This document shows, one piece after another, positions 63,700-64,000 of a stretch of DNA of 64,000 nucleotides. Position 1 is the first letter of the stretch; every line of letters begins with the position of its first letter. The stretch comes from Hippasteria phrygiana. Its lineage: Eukaryota > Echinodermata > Asteroidea > Valvatida > Goniasteridae. The notes under the pieces were generated by a model, which was not told the origin of the DNA, ran no database searches, and saw only the letters and a list, made by a program, of their open reading frames with translations. The DNA lies in the NCBI GenBank assembly GCA_037893225.1, contig JAZGUH010000559.1, forward strand, positions 620,001 through 684,000, read 5' to 3'. Position numbers and translations under genes: made by a program.

Positions 63700-63860
63700 A
63701 ACACTTAAAGGTAGTATACAACAGTTGCTTTGCTATCATTTTCGGAAATGAATGGATTTGGGGGTTAGTATTTTATAGCAAATACTGCGACACTGACCTG
63801 TTTAAAGTTTTGTGTGCATAGATGCTTGGAAAAACAGAGAAAACGGCTTGGAACAATGTT
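63700..63860. repeat. fragment of the TTAGTATTTTAT repeat family
   Basis: TTAAAGGTAGTATACAACAG, GGGGGTTAGTATTTTATAGC and CACTGACCTGTTTAAAG match the left half of the MITE at 15862-16288. Confidence 0.5.
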
Positions 63861-64000
63861 AGTCTTATAGTTCCCTGACCCAACTTCGAAAAAGAAAAAA
63901 CGCAACAAATTTATAAACGTCAAGGAATTTAGGTCGGGGAACTAGACTATTTCCTACGATGGTGATATCCAGCACGATATAGGAGGAAATGGTACGTCCC

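Overview
The window looks like nuclear DNA of a marine invertebrate animal, most likely an echinoderm or other non-vertebrate deuterostome. The evidence is a split metazoan gene with canonical GT/AG introns, tRNA-derived SINEs, many short inverted-repeat transposons, long poly-G runs and frequent ACATGTA motifs. The species is not determined. Few lines are host genes: a mitochondrial acetyl-CoA synthetase (ACSS1-type, minus strand, six exons found between 25677 and 5320, with the 3' exons not seen and presumably beyond the left edge), a small C2H2 zinc-finger gene (27196-27831, +) and a citrate-synthase-lysine methyltransferase (CSKMT/METTL12 type, 47072-47739, -).

The main object is a 16.2-kb virus-like mobile element, 30505-46739. 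It is bounded by AGTAGTAGGG / CCCTACTACT termini and a perfect 5-bp target duplication, ATTGG. It has two inverted arms of about 4.4-4.7 kb (30906-35351 and 41791-46462), each carrying a family B DNA polymerase gene read inward. The right copy is intact (1436 aa). The left copy has lost 116 bp including the polymerase motif B region. The centre encodes, from the left, a Cys-rich zinc protein and a PCNA-like clamp (+), and from the right, a tandem death-domain protein and a VLTF3-type late transcription factor (-). The VLTF3 gene is split by a 2494-bp TG...CA insert flanked by CTAG repeats, probably a solo LTR. An array of about 65 11-bp repeats lies between the death-domain gene and VLTF3. I see no capsid, packaging ATPase, protease or integrase gene. 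The ends are Polinton-like but the gene set is not, so this may be a previously undescribed capsid-less element, perhaps mobilised in trans, or a rearranged endogenous virus.

Region by region: 1-5.3 kb is repeats (MITEs, a tRNA-like SINE, minisatellite). 5.3-25.7 kb is the ACSS1 gene, its introns filled with transposons: a Tc1/mariner-type MITE, a Kolobok-type element with a THAP remnant, a GGGTCATTCC element, foldbacks, a TTAA-flanked MITE pair and a hAT element with GAGACC arrays. 25.7-30.5 kb holds a hAT MITE, a SINE, the zinc-finger gene, MITEs and a 200-bp foldback. 30.5-46.7 kb is the virus-like element. 46.7-64 kb holds CSKMT, then gene-poor DNA with a 205-bp tandem duplication, more SINEs, G-tract repeats and another GAGACC hAT element.

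In the element, transcription from both arms converges on the PCNA/VLTF3 pair, whose 3' ends overlap by 11 bp. Polymerase, clamp and late transcription factor suggest a viral replication and late-expression module. The death-domain protein suggests interference with host apoptotic or innate signalling; that part is inference.
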